Origin: Castellaniella ginsengisoli
Lineage (GTDB): Bacteria; Pseudomonadota; Gammaproteobacteria; Burkholderiales; Burkholderiaceae_B
DNA length: 64,000 nt
Reading direction: 5' to 3' (one strand)
Assembly: GCF_039523235.1 (NCBI RefSeq)
Contig: NZ_BAAAEX010000001.1
The stretch's first letter is position 1. Each line of letters opens with the position of its first letter. Below the pieces are notes generated by a model. It was given only the letters and a program-made list of their open reading frames with translations, was not told where the DNA came from and made no database searches. Below are positions 6,365-14,600 of the stretch, one piece after another. The translations under genes were made by a program, and so were the position numbers.

Positions 6365-8140
6365 ATGAAAGAGCACGTTCATCGCTGGTTGTGCCTGGGC
6401 CTGCTGAGCCTGCTGGCGGCGTGCGCCGCCCCCGGACAGCCGGCAACGCAGGCGGCTGGGCCCGCGTCCGCCCCGCCCGCCACCCAGGCTGCGGCGGCGG
6501 CTTACGACGCGGGGATGGACATCTTCCATCCGGTCGCCGCGCGGCACGGGATGGTGGTCGCGGAGCAGGCGCAGGCCGCGCAGGCGGGGCTGGAGATGCT
6601 GCGGGCGGGCGGCAATGCCGTCGATGCGGCGGTGGCCGTCGGATTCACGTTGGCGGTGACATTGCCGAATGCCGGCAATCTGGGCGGCGGCGGCTTCATG
6701 ATGGTGCACCAGGCCGGCGGGCGAGACTTCGCCCTGGATTTCCGCGAGACAGCGCCGGGGCGGGCGACGCGCGACATGTACCTGGATGCGCATGGAAAAG
6801 TCGTGGACGGCCGTTCCCTGCACACCCACCAGGCGGTGGGCGTGCCCGGGACGGTGGCCGGCCTGACCCATGCCCTGGCACGCTGGGGGTCGCTGCCCCT
6901 GGAGCAGGTCATGGCGCCCGCCATCCGCCTCGCGCAACAGGGCTATCCTGTCAGCCCCACCCTGGCCGACGCCCTGGCGAAGAACGCGGAACCCATGGGC
7001 CGCTGGCCCGCGACGCGGAAAATCTTCTGGCGCGATGGCCGCCCTCTGCGGGCCGGCGAGCGGCTGGTCCAGCGCGACCTGGCGCGCACCCTGCGCCTGA
7101 TCGCGCGCGAGGGGGCGCGCGCCTTCTACCAGGGCCCGATCGGAGACGGCATCGCCGCCGAGATGGCGCGTCATGGCGGCTTGATCACGCGGCAGGATCT
7201 GGCGGGCTACCGGGCCATCGAGCGCCAGCCCATCGTCGGCACCTACCGCGGCTATCGGATCGTGACTATGCCGCCGCCCAGCTCAGGCGGGATCCACATG
7301 GTCCAGATCCTGAACATGATGGAATCCTGGCCCATCGCCCAGTGGGGCGCGGGCAGCGCGCGCACCCTGCACCACATGGCCGAGGCGATGAAGCTCGCCT
7401 ACGCGGATCGCGCCGAATACCTGGGGGATACGGACTTCGTCCGGGTGCCCGTCGCGGGCCTGGTCTCCAAGGCCTATGCCCGGCATCTGGCCGCCGGCAT
7501 CGCGCCCGAGCGCGCCCGGCCGGCAGCCGATGTCCGGCCGGGCCGGCCGCAACCCTACGAAAGCGATCAGACCACGCATTTCTCCGTGGCCGACGCGGCG
7601 GGCAACGCGGTGGCCGTCACCTACACCCTGAACACCAACTTCGGTTCGGGCATCGTGGCCGAGGGCACCGGCATTCTGCTGAACAACGAGATGGACGATT
7701 TTTCGGCCAAGCCGGGCGTGGCCAATGTCTACGGCCTGATCGGCGGCGAGGCGAACGCCATCCAGGCCGGCAAGCGGCCGCTGTCGTCCATGACGCCGAC
7801 CCTCGTGCTGCGCGACGGGCGGCCGTGGCTCGTCACGGGCAGCCCCGGCGGCGCGCGCATCATCACCACAGTGCTCGAGACCGTGACCGATGCCATCGAC
7901 TTCGGCATGAACCCGGCGGAATCGGCCGCCCGCCCGCGTTTCCACCATCAGTGGCAGCCCGACGAGCTGCGGGTCGAAAAAGGCTTCAGCCCCGATACGC
8001 TCGCCCTGTTGCGCCGCTATGGGCATCGTATTGCCGTCAAGCCCGCCATGGGCCGGACACAGACCATTCTGATCCGCGACGGCATGCTGTACGGGGCCTC
8101 GGACCCGCGCAACCCGGACGGCGCCGCGCTCGGGTACTGA
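6365..8140 (+). CDS. ggt: Gamma-glutamyltransferase, probable lipoprotein
   Basis: This enzyme cleaves the gamma-glutamyl bond of glutathione and related peptides or transfers the glutamyl group, usually in the periplasm. The 591-residue precursor should self-cleave before Thr403 (TTHFSVADAAGNAVAVTYT), the N-terminal nucleophile of the small subunit. LNNEMDDFSAKPG and the GSPGGARIITT loop of the active site are also intact. The N-terminus has a hydrophobic segment ending in the lipobox LAAC (Cys20), so the protein is likely lipid-anchored, unlike the soluble E. coli enzyme. An Ala/Pro-rich linker (about residues 21-45) separates anchor and enzyme. GAGAGG-type Shine-Dalgarno lies just upstream. 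It converges with fadD. Confidence 0.95.
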   Translation: MKEHVHRWLCLGLLSLLAACAAPGQPATQAAGPASAPPATQAAAAAYDAGMDIFHPVAARHGMVVAEQAQAAQAGLEMLRAGGNAVDAAVAVGFTLAVTLPNAGNLGGGGFMMVHQAGGRDFALDFRETAPGRATRDMYLDAHGKVVDGRSLHTHQAVGVPGTVAGLTHALARWGSLPLEQVMAPAIRLAQQGYPVSPTLADALAKNAEPMGRWPATRKIFWRDGRPLRAGERLVQRDLARTLRLIAREGARAFYQGPIGDGIAAEMARHGGLITRQDLAGYRAIERQPIVGTYRGYRIVTMPPPSSGGIHMVQILNMMESWPIAQWGAGSARTLHHMAEAMKLAYADRAEYLGDTDFVRVPVAGLVSKAYARHLAAGIAPERARPAADVRPGRPQPYESDQTTHFSVADAAGNAVAVTYTLNTNFGSGIVAEGTGILLNNEMDDFSAKPGVANVYGLIGGEANAIQAGKRPLSSMTPTLVLRDGRPWLVTGSPGGARIITTVLETVTDAIDFGMNPAESAARPRFHHQWQPDELRVEKGFSPDTLALLRRYGHRIAVKPAMGRTQTILIRDGMLYGASDPRNPDGAALGY

Positions 8141-8143
8141 ACG

Positions 8144-8168
8144 CCGGCCTTCGTGGCGCGAAGGCCGG
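8144..8168. terminator. Hairpin between convergent ggt and fadD
   Basis: A perfect 10-bp inverted repeat CCGGCCTTCG/CGAAGGCCGG with a 5-nt loop lies 4 nt after the ggt stop. No T run follows on either strand. The symmetric position suggests a shared 3'-end structure for both converging transcripts. Confidence 0.5.
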
Positions 8169-8194
8169 GATGCGGGCTGGCGGTATCGGGTTGC

Positions 8195-9865
8195 TTACGC
8201 CTTCTTCTCGTTGCGCAGTTCCTTGCGCAGGATCTTGCCCACGTTGCTGCGCGGCAGATCCTCGCGGAACTCCACGTACTTCGGCACTTTGTAGCCCGTC
8301 AGCAGCTTGCGGCAGTGCGCGATCACATCGGCTTCGGTCAGGTTCGGGTCTTTGCGGATCACATAGAGCTTGACCACTTCGCCCGAGGCGCCATTGGGTA
8401 CGCCGATCGCGGCGGCTTCGAGGATGCCGGGGTGCTCGATGGCGGCGGCCTCGACTTCGTTGGGGTAGACATTGAAACCCGACACCAGAATCATGTCTTT
8501 CTTGCGGTCCAGCAGGAAGACGTAACCCTTGTCGTTCATGTAGCCGATGTCGCCGGTCAGCAGCCAGCCGTCCGCATCGAAGACCTTGGCGGTTTCCTCG
8601 GGGCGGTTCCAGTAGCCGGCCGTGACTTGCGGGCCTTTGACGCAGATCTCGCCCGACTCGCCGATGGCGACGGTGCGGTTGTCGTTGCGTACGGCCACAT
8701 CGGTCGACGAAACCGGCAAGCCGATGGAGCCGTTGAAATCCACCTTGTCGAGCGGATTGATGGTCACGGCGGGCGAGGTTTCCGTCAAGCCATAGGCCTG
8801 GGCGATGGGCTTGCCGGTGGTTTTCAGCCAGCGCTGGGCGATGGCTTCCTGCACGGCCATGCCGCCGCCCAACGTGGTCTGCAGGCTGCTGAAGTCCAGC
8901 TTGCCGAAGTCGGGATGGTTCAGCAGCGCATTGAACAGGGTGTTGACCCCGGTCAGGGCGGTGAACCTGACCTTGCCCATCTCTTTGATGAAGGCCGGGA
9001 TGTCGCGCGGATTGACGATCAGCAGATTGCTGGCGCCCAGCCGCATGAAGGTCAGGCAATTCGCCGTCAGCGCAAAGATGTGGTAGAGGGGCAGCGCCGT
9101 CACGATGCATTCGCGGTCGCCGTTGCAGAAGGGCCGCACCCAGGCGTAGGCCTGGCAGACGTTGGACACGAGGTTGCCGTGGCTCAGCATGGCGCCCTTG
9201 GCCACGCCGGTGGTGCCGCCGGTGTATTGCAGCGCCGCCAGGTCGTCGTGCGTCAGCGCCGGTCGGTGGAAGGGCGCGCGGGCGCCGGCGGCCAGCACGT
9301 CGCGCAGGCGCAAGGCGCCCGGGATCTTCCAGGCGGGCACCATTTTCTTGACGTGGCGGACCACCAGGTCGGTGATCGCCCCCTTGGGAAAGCCCAGCAT
9401 CTCGCCCAGCGAGGTCACCACCACGCGCTTGACCTGGGTGCCGGGCAGCGCCTGCTGCAGCGTGTGGGCGAAGTTTTCCGCCACCACCACCGTGGTGGCG
9501 CCCGAATCGACCAGTTGATGGTTCAGCTCATGCGCCGTATAGAGCGGATTGGTGTTGACCACCGCCGCGCCCGCCATCAGCGTGCCAAACAGGCAAACCG
9601 GGTATTGCAGCAGATTGGGCATCATCAGCGCGACGCGGTCGCCTTTCTCCACGCCCTGGGATTGCAGCCAGGCCGCGAAGGCATGGGCCTTGTCCCGTGT
9701 CTGCGCGTAGGTCATGGATGCACCCATGCTGATGTACGCCGTGTTGCCGGCATACTGCCCGCAGCTTTGCTCGAACAGGTCGGCCAGCGAATCGAAGGCG
9801 GCGGCCTGATCGGTGATGTCAGCCGGCACCCCCTCGGGGTAGTGTTCCAGCCAGATGCGTTCCAT
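8195..9865 (-). CDS. fadD: Long-chain fatty acid--CoA ligase
   Basis: Activates fatty acids to acyl-CoA via an acyl-adenylate at the inner membrane. The 556-residue protein has the complete AMP-binding motif set: YTGGTTGVAKGA (phosphate loop), YGLTETSP, TGDIGYMNDKGYVFLLDRKK (hinge region) and the catalytic lysine in NVGKILRKELR. Length is normal for bacterial FadD (about 560). AAGGAAC lies close upstream of the ATG at 9865. It is the last gene of the operon fadL - hotdog protein - chalcone-isomerase-like protein - fadD, 22 nt after the preceding stop. FadD is the usual partner of FadL, since activation traps the imported acid. Confidence 0.96.
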   Translation of the reverse strand: MERIWLEHYPEGVPADITDQAAAFDSLADLFEQSCGQYAGNTAYISMGASMTYAQTRDKAHAFAAWLQSQGVEKGDRVALMMPNLLQYPVCLFGTLMAGAAVVNTNPLYTAHELNHQLVDSGATTVVVAENFAHTLQQALPGTQVKRVVVTSLGEMLGFPKGAITDLVVRHVKKMVPAWKIPGALRLRDVLAAGARAPFHRPALTHDDLAALQYTGGTTGVAKGAMLSHGNLVSNVCQAYAWVRPFCNGDRECIVTALPLYHIFALTANCLTFMRLGASNLLIVNPRDIPAFIKEMGKVRFTALTGVNTLFNALLNHPDFGKLDFSSLQTTLGGGMAVQEAIAQRWLKTTGKPIAQAYGLTETSPAVTINPLDKVDFNGSIGLPVSSTDVAVRNDNRTVAIGESGEICVKGPQVTAGYWNRPEETAKVFDADGWLLTGDIGYMNDKGYVFLLDRKKDMILVSGFNVYPNEVEAAAIEHPGILEAAAIGVPNGASGEVVKLYVIRKDPNLTEADVIAHCRKLLTGYKVPKYVEFREDLPRSNVGKILRKELRNEKKA

Positions 9866-9887
9866 GATGCGGTTCCTTATGTGTCTA

Positions 9888-10538
9888 TCAGTTGTTTTTG
9901 GAGTCCTGGCCCAGCAGGGCCTTCTTCAGGGATTCCTGGGCCGGGTGGGCGCCCAGCCAGACCTTCAGGAGCGCGGTGGCGAAGCGAGGATCCTTGACCT
10001 CCCCCAGCGCCTTTCCCTTGAATGATACCGAGACTGTCCCCTGATTGAAAACGACGTCCACCAGATCGCCGGAGGCGCCCTCGCCGCCGGTTTTCATGAA
10101 GGCCTCGAAATGGGCGATCGTGTCGGCCATGTCCTGCAGCTCGGCCTCGGTGCAGTTGGCTTTCAGGCCGTCGTTCAGCGCATCGGTCAGCGCCTTGCTG
10201 TTGATGTCGCGCAGCAGCGTCAGGCGCAGCATCTGCGGTTCGGGGCTGGCCAGGATCGTGTCGGCGTCCTGTGTCGGCTGCAGCCGGTACAGGGCGGCGA
10301 CGTAGACGTGGAAGACGAAGCGCTGGCGCAATCCGGCGCCATTGAGCACCAGGCTCTGGCCGGCGACCGACTGCTGTTCCGGCACGTCCACGTTGGCCAC
10401 GGTCAGGGCCAGGGCGGGCGGGGCCGCGCACAGGCCGGCGGCCGCCAGGACCAGGGCCGCGAAGGGGGGCAGCGCCCTGCGCAGCAGCGCGCCGCGCGCG
10501 TGACGCGCCGCATCGGGCAATGTGTTCGGGTGAGTCAT
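9888..10538 (-). CDS. Secreted chalcone isomerase-like protein
   Basis: 216 residues from the ATG at 10538, which overlaps the upstream stop by four bases (ATGA). The first 46 residues contain an Arg-rich start and a long hydrophobic stretch ending in APPALA, a signal peptide, so the mature protein is periplasmic. The mature part carries the hallmark LNGAGLRQRFVFHVYVAALY of the bacterial chalcone isomerase-like family (Chalcone_3 type), whose biochemical role is not settled. Plant relatives of this fold include plastid fatty-acid-binding proteins. Placement between fadL and fadD makes periplasmic fatty-acid binding a reasonable inference. The frame can be read upstream to 11027, but that part is antisense to nothing and overlaps the neighbour, so it is rejected. 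Confidence 0.85.
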   Translation of the reverse strand: MTHPNTLPDAARHARGALLRRALPPFAALVLAAAGLCAAPPALALTVANVDVPEQQSVAGQSLVLNGAGLRQRFVFHVYVAALYRLQPTQDADTILASPEPQMLRLTLLRDINSKALTDALNDGLKANCTEAELQDMADTIAHFEAFMKTGGEGASGDLVDVVFNQGTVSVSFKGKALGEVKDPRFATALLKVWLGAHPAQESLKKALLGQDSKNN

Positions 10539-11062
10539 GTTTCGTCTCCCGCCGCGTCGGTGCGCGGCTTGCGTTGTTTGTAATAGGCCTTGTCGGCCAG
10601 GTAGATGGTGCGCCGGACTTCCGTGTGCACCGTGCCCTCGGCATCCTTCAGCTTGACCTGATAGATCCGTTCGGTCTCGTGGTCGCGGTCCAGCGTGTCG
10701 CGGATGTCCTGCAACTCGGCCTCCGTCAGGATGAAATCCGCATACAGCGTGCGAAAGGCCGGTTTGCGGTAGCGGATCTCGGCGGCTTTGTCCCAGATGA
10801 TGGCGTCCCGCCCCAGGCGGGCCATCAGCATGCCGACGTGCACGCCGTCCGTCACGGCGAACAGCGAACCGCCGAAGAGCGAGCCCACGATGTTGCGCGT
10901 GCGCCGCGTCAGCGCCAGGCGCACGCGCACGTGCAGCAGATCGTGGGATACGTATTCCACCCGGCCTCCCGTCGCGCGGAAGGCCGGGTGCAGGTTGAAG
11001 CCCGTGCGCATGGCGCGCGCCCGCCACCGGGGCGGCAGGCGCTTCAACTGCGACAACTTCAT
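10535..11062 (-). CDS. Hotdog-fold protein, DUF4442/acyl-thioesterase type
   Basis: 175 residues, no signal peptide. The central GSLFGGSLFAVTDGVHVGML segment resembles the helix-containing signature of PaaI-like hotdog proteins, and IIWDKAAEIRYRKPAFRTLYADF matches DUF4442 proteins as I remember them. Such proteins bind or hydrolyse acyl-CoA thioesters, but no activity is established for this subgroup. It is cytoplasmic, lies 22 nt downstream of fadL and overlaps the chalcone-isomerase-like gene by 4 nt. It could release fatty acids from CoA, or tune the acyl-CoA pool seen by the regulator. Family assignment fairly sure; function inferred. Confidence 0.75.
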   Translation of the reverse strand: MKLSQLKRLPPRWRARAMRTGFNLHPAFRATGGRVEYVSHDLLHVRVRLALTRRTRNIVGSLFGGSLFAVTDGVHVGMLMARLGRDAIIWDKAAEIRYRKPAFRTLYADFILTEAELQDIRDTLDRDHETERIYQVKLKDAEGTVHTEVRRTIYLADKAYYKQRKPRTDAAGDET

Positions 11063-11084
11063 GCCAGGCTCACGGTGGCCACGA

Positions 11085-12428
11085 TCAGAAGCGGTGCGAG
11101 AACTGCACGCCGATCAGATCCGCGCTGCTCTTGTAGTCGCCTTTCAGCACGCCCGCGCCTTGGGGGTCGGAGGTGTTGTTCACCGAGGTGTTCTTCACGA
11201 ACAGGTGGGCGTAGCCGATGTCGATGGCGGTGTTCTTGCTGAAGTTGTACTGCGCGCCCAGGGACACCCAGTAGCGGTCGTTGTCCGGCAGAGAGGCGGG
11301 GCGGAAGGCCTCGTCCCGCACCGGCGACTGGTCCCAGGCCACGCCGCCCTTGAAGGTCCAGCGGTCGCTGTAACGGTAGTTCGCGCCCAGGGCCACGCGC
11401 CAGGCATCCTTGAAGCGCAGGTCCAGCTCGGCGTCCGGGATGCCAGTGTTCTTGATCTTCAAGTTGGGGATGCTGCTCCAGCCCGTCCAGGACACGTCGC
11501 CCAGCAAGGTCCAGCGCTCGTTCAACTGGTGGACCACGCTCAGGGTGGCGGTGTCGGGCAGCTCGACGGTGGTTTCGGCATTGTGGGAGCCGATGACGCC
11601 CATGCCGGTGAGGAGGCCGGCACCGACGGCGTTCAACGACCGGTTGCTGACCTTGGTCGTGCCGTCCGCGTCGATCTTGACCTTGGAGCGGTAGGACAGG
11701 CCGAAGCGCGTGTCCGGCGTGGCCTGCCACATCAGGCCGGCGTTCCAGCCCCAGCCGTCGCCCTTGGCTTTGACGCGGGCCTCCAGATCGCCGTTCATGC
11801 CCGGGACGGGAGCCAGGAATGCGTATTGTGCTTTCCGATAGTCCGCATCCAGGTGCATCCAGTTCAGGCCGAAGCCGACCGACAGCGTGTCGGTGGCCTT
11901 GAAGGCGATGGACGGGTTGACGTTGATGCTTTCGATGGCGAATTTTTCCGAGTGGTAGCGGCCAGCCCAGCCAGGCTCATAGTCGGTCATCAGGCCGAAG
12001 GGCGCGCCCACGCTCAAGCCCAGCCAGACGCGCGGGTTAACCTCCCAGGTGAAGTGGGCGTTGGGCACGGCGGCCCAGGAGCCGGCGTCGCCGCCATCGG
12101 CGCCGCCGGTCGGTTGGCCGCCGAACGGGCCGAGCGGGTTGCCGGCGAAGTGCGTCGGCCCCGTGCTGCCGCCATCCGAGAACTTGAAGCTCGGCTTGAT
12201 CGCCACCGCGCCGGCGCTGACGTTCATGCCCGGCAGCAGGGTGATGCTGGCGGGGTTGAAGAAGTTGGCGCTGGCATTCTCACCGATGGCGGCGGATCCG
12301 GCATACGCGTTGCCCAGGCCGCTGGCGTTTTGCTCCAGCAGTTGGAAGCCTGCGCCGTGGGCGGCGCCCATGGCACCCAAGCCCAGGATCAGGGCCGATA
12401 AGGTCTTGATCGGGTGTTGCGTTTTCAT
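11085..12428 (-). CDS. fadL: FadL-family outer membrane fatty acid transporter
   Basis: FadL-type 14-strand barrels pass hydrophobic compounds across the outer membrane. A signal peptide ending GAAHGA precedes the mature N-terminus GFQLLEQNASGLGNAYAGSA; the family's conserved hatch region NPASITLLPG follows, and the protein ends in SHRF, an aromatic C-terminus recognised by the barrel-assembly machinery. About 447 residues, normal size. Two consecutive ATGs occur at 12431 and 12428; GGAGGT (12435-12440) is 3 nt from the first and 6 nt from the second, so the second is preferred. It heads the operon that ends in fadD. The substrate could also be aromatic hydrocarbons, but the linkage to fadD favours fatty acids. 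Confidence 0.92.
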   Translation of the reverse strand: MKTQHPIKTLSALILGLGAMGAAHGAGFQLLEQNASGLGNAYAGSAAIGENASANFFNPASITLLPGMNVSAGAVAIKPSFKFSDGGSTGPTHFAGNPLGPFGGQPTGGADGGDAGSWAAVPNAHFTWEVNPRVWLGLSVGAPFGLMTDYEPGWAGRYHSEKFAIESINVNPSIAFKATDTLSVGFGLNWMHLDADYRKAQYAFLAPVPGMNGDLEARVKAKGDGWGWNAGLMWQATPDTRFGLSYRSKVKIDADGTTKVSNRSLNAVGAGLLTGMGVIGSHNAETTVELPDTATLSVVHQLNERWTLLGDVSWTGWSSIPNLKIKNTGIPDAELDLRFKDAWRVALGANYRYSDRWTFKGGVAWDQSPVRDEAFRPASLPDNDRYWVSLGAQYNFSKNTAIDIGYAHLFVKNTSVNNTSDPQGAGVLKGDYKSSADLIGVQFSHRF

Positions 12429-12591
12429 CATGTTACCTCCGGTTGATAGATGAAAGTCGTCTTAGTGCACAGGCATGCCTGCCTGTTGATAGGTACTTCC
12501 CGGCCGACTGCGCCGGGTTTAGGGATAAAATTGGAAACAAACGCCCTCCGGCCGCGCAGCAGGTGGCTGCGGCCTGTCAAATAAAAGGCGC

Positions 12592-12619
12592 AAAAAACCC
12601 CGCGCCGCGCGGTCGGCGC
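12592..12619 (-). terminator. Terminator of the tetR-fadE-fadI-fadJ operon
   Basis: Read on the - strand, the stem GCGCCG/CGGCGC (12602-12607 and 12614-12619) is followed by GGGG and six T residues (12592-12597). It lies 57 nt after the fadJ stop and upstream of fadL, so it insulates the two fatty-acid operons. The remainder of 12432-12676 should contain the fadL promoter, but I see no convincing -35/-10 pair. Confidence 0.7.
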
Positions 12620-12676
12620 AGCGTTTTTCGGGTCAGCGGTGTCCTACCGGGCTCTCAGCCCGGCATCAGGGCGAAA

Positions 12677-14599
12677 TCAATCGTCGTCGAGTGTCATAGG
12701 TCCCCCCGTGTAGGGTGCATAGCCCGTCCCGAAAATCACGCCGGCATTGGCGAGTTCGGGATCGGCGACGACGCCCGCCGCCAGTTGGCGGTGCGTGGCA
12801 TCGATCAAGGGTTGCAGCAGGCGGCGTGCCAGCCCGGCCGGGGCCGCTCCGGCTTCGGCGCGGACGGGCTTGCCCTCGCGCCAGCGGTAGAAGCCCTGGC
12901 CGGATTTCCGGCCCAGTTCATTGCGTTCCAGATGGCGCGCCAGGCAGGCGGGCGGCTCGGCCTGGCCGGTGAGTTGCGCGCCGGCGTCGCGGGCGATGTC
13001 CAGGCCCACGGTGTCGATGAGTTCGATCGGCCCCATGGGCATGCCGTAGGCCTGCATGGCGGCATCGATGGTCTCGGGGCGTAGGCCTTCGTCCACGCAG
13101 CGCATGGCTTCCAGCATGTAGGGCGCCAGCACGGCGTTGACCAGGAATCCGGGCACGCTCTTGACCGGCAGGGGCAGCTTGCCGATGCGGCCGACGAAAG
13201 CGCAGGCGGCGGTTTGAGCGTCCGGGTCGGTGGCCTCGGCGGCCACGACTTCGACCAGCGGCATCTTCGCCACGGGATTGAAAAAATGGATGCCGACCAG
13301 GCGGTCCGGCCGCGCCAGATCCCGGCCCAGATCCTCCAGGGACAGGCTGGAGGTGTTGGTCGCCAGCAGCGCGCCGTCTTTCAGGCGCGGCTCGATCAGG
13401 GCGTACAGGCCGCGCTTGGCCTCCAGGTTTTCGCTGATGGCCTCGATGACCAGGTCGGCGTGGTCGATGCCCTGGCCGTCCGGATCCGGGATCAGGCGGT
13501 CGGCGGCCAGCCTCGCTTCGCGGGCGGGCTTGATCCGACGGGCATACAGCGCCTGGGCGCGGCCGATGGCCTGGGCGATGCGTGCGCGATCTGTGTCCTG
13601 CAGGGTGACAGTCAGCCCCTTGAGGGCGCACCAGGCGGCGATGTCGCCGCCCATCACGCCTGCGCCCACCACGTGGACGCGGTGTACGGGCGGCCGGTCT
13701 GAGGCCTTGCCGAAGGCCTTGAGGCGTTCCTGCATGTGGAAGACGCGCAGCAGGTTGCGGACGGTGTCCGACTGGACGATGCCCTCGATCAGCCCGGGCG
13801 CGGCCAGCGCGTCGCCTTCGTGATGCGCCCAGATTTCCAGGATGGCGCGCGGGGCCGGATAGTGGCCCTGCGGATCGCGCTTGTCCAGGGTCTTGCGGGC
13901 CTGGCGCAGCAGCAGCGGCCGCAGGATCGGGTGGCTGAGCCAGGCGTCTTTGCCCCGGGGGCCGCGCACCGGTTGCCCGGACAGGACGTGGCATGCGGCG
14001 GACCGCTCCGCCAGGCGGGGCGGCACGCACAGGTCGGCCAGGCCGGCGGATGCCGCGCGGCGCGCATTCAAGGCGCGGCCCGTCAGCATCATGTCCAGGG
14101 CCAGGGGAGCCCCCACGCGCCGGGGCAGGCGCAGCATGCCGCCCCAGCCCGGGAAGATGCCCAGCATGACTTCGGGCAGCGACAGGCGCGTATCGGGCTG
14201 GTCCACGACGATCCGGTAGCGGCAGGCGAGGGCCAGCTCCAGGCCGCCGCCCATGCAGTGCCCCTGAATCAGCGCCAGGGTCGGCCAGGACACCGCCGCC
14301 AGGCGGTTGAAGACCGTCCAGCCGCGCTCGACGAAGGCGCGCGCGGCCGCGGCGTCGTCCAGTTGAGAGAATTCATGGATGTCGGCGCCCGCGATGAAGC
14401 CTGCGGCCTTGCCGGAGCGGATCACCAGCGCGGCGGGCGGAGCGGACTGAAAGTACTCCAGGACGCGGCCCAGTTCCGTCAGCACCTCGCCCGACAGGCG
14501 GTTGACGCTGCTGTTGGCGCAGTCGATGGTCAGCCAGGCGATGCCTTGCGGGTCCGTGTCGCAGCGGAAATGGCGCAGGTTCAGGGAGGCGAAACTCAT
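12677..14599 (-). CDS. fadJ: 3-hydroxyacyl-CoA dehydrogenase / enoyl-CoA hydratase
   Basis: Two-domain beta-oxidation enzyme of about 640 residues, from ATG at 14599 with GGAGGG just upstream. The N-terminal crotonase domain (about 1-190) retains both catalytic glutamates in GHCMGGGLELALACRYR and LPEVMLGIFPGWGG and the oxyanion segment FIAGADIHEF. The NAD-binding domain starts at VHVVGAGVMGGDIAAW (about residue 310), followed by the 3HCDH catalytic motif GIHFFNPVAKMPLVE and one C-terminal 3HCDH domain with GRKSGQGFYRW. It is shorter than E. coli FadJ (about 714), with a compact C-terminus. It starts 1 nt after the fadI stop. FadB-like naming would be equally defensible. Confidence 0.93.
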   Translation of the reverse strand: MSFASLNLRHFRCDTDPQGIAWLTIDCANSSVNRLSGEVLTELGRVLEYFQSAPPAALVIRSGKAAGFIAGADIHEFSQLDDAAAARAFVERGWTVFNRLAAVSWPTLALIQGHCMGGGLELALACRYRIVVDQPDTRLSLPEVMLGIFPGWGGMLRLPRRVGAPLALDMMLTGRALNARRAASAGLADLCVPPRLAERSAACHVLSGQPVRGPRGKDAWLSHPILRPLLLRQARKTLDKRDPQGHYPAPRAILEIWAHHEGDALAAPGLIEGIVQSDTVRNLLRVFHMQERLKAFGKASDRPPVHRVHVVGAGVMGGDIAAWCALKGLTVTLQDTDRARIAQAIGRAQALYARRIKPAREARLAADRLIPDPDGQGIDHADLVIEAISENLEAKRGLYALIEPRLKDGALLATNTSSLSLEDLGRDLARPDRLVGIHFFNPVAKMPLVEVVAAEATDPDAQTAACAFVGRIGKLPLPVKSVPGFLVNAVLAPYMLEAMRCVDEGLRPETIDAAMQAYGMPMGPIELIDTVGLDIARDAGAQLTGQAEPPACLARHLERNELGRKSGQGFYRWREGKPVRAEAGAAPAGLARRLLQPLIDATHRQLAAGVVADPELANAGVIFGTGYAPYTGGPMTLDDD

Positions 14600-14600
14600 G

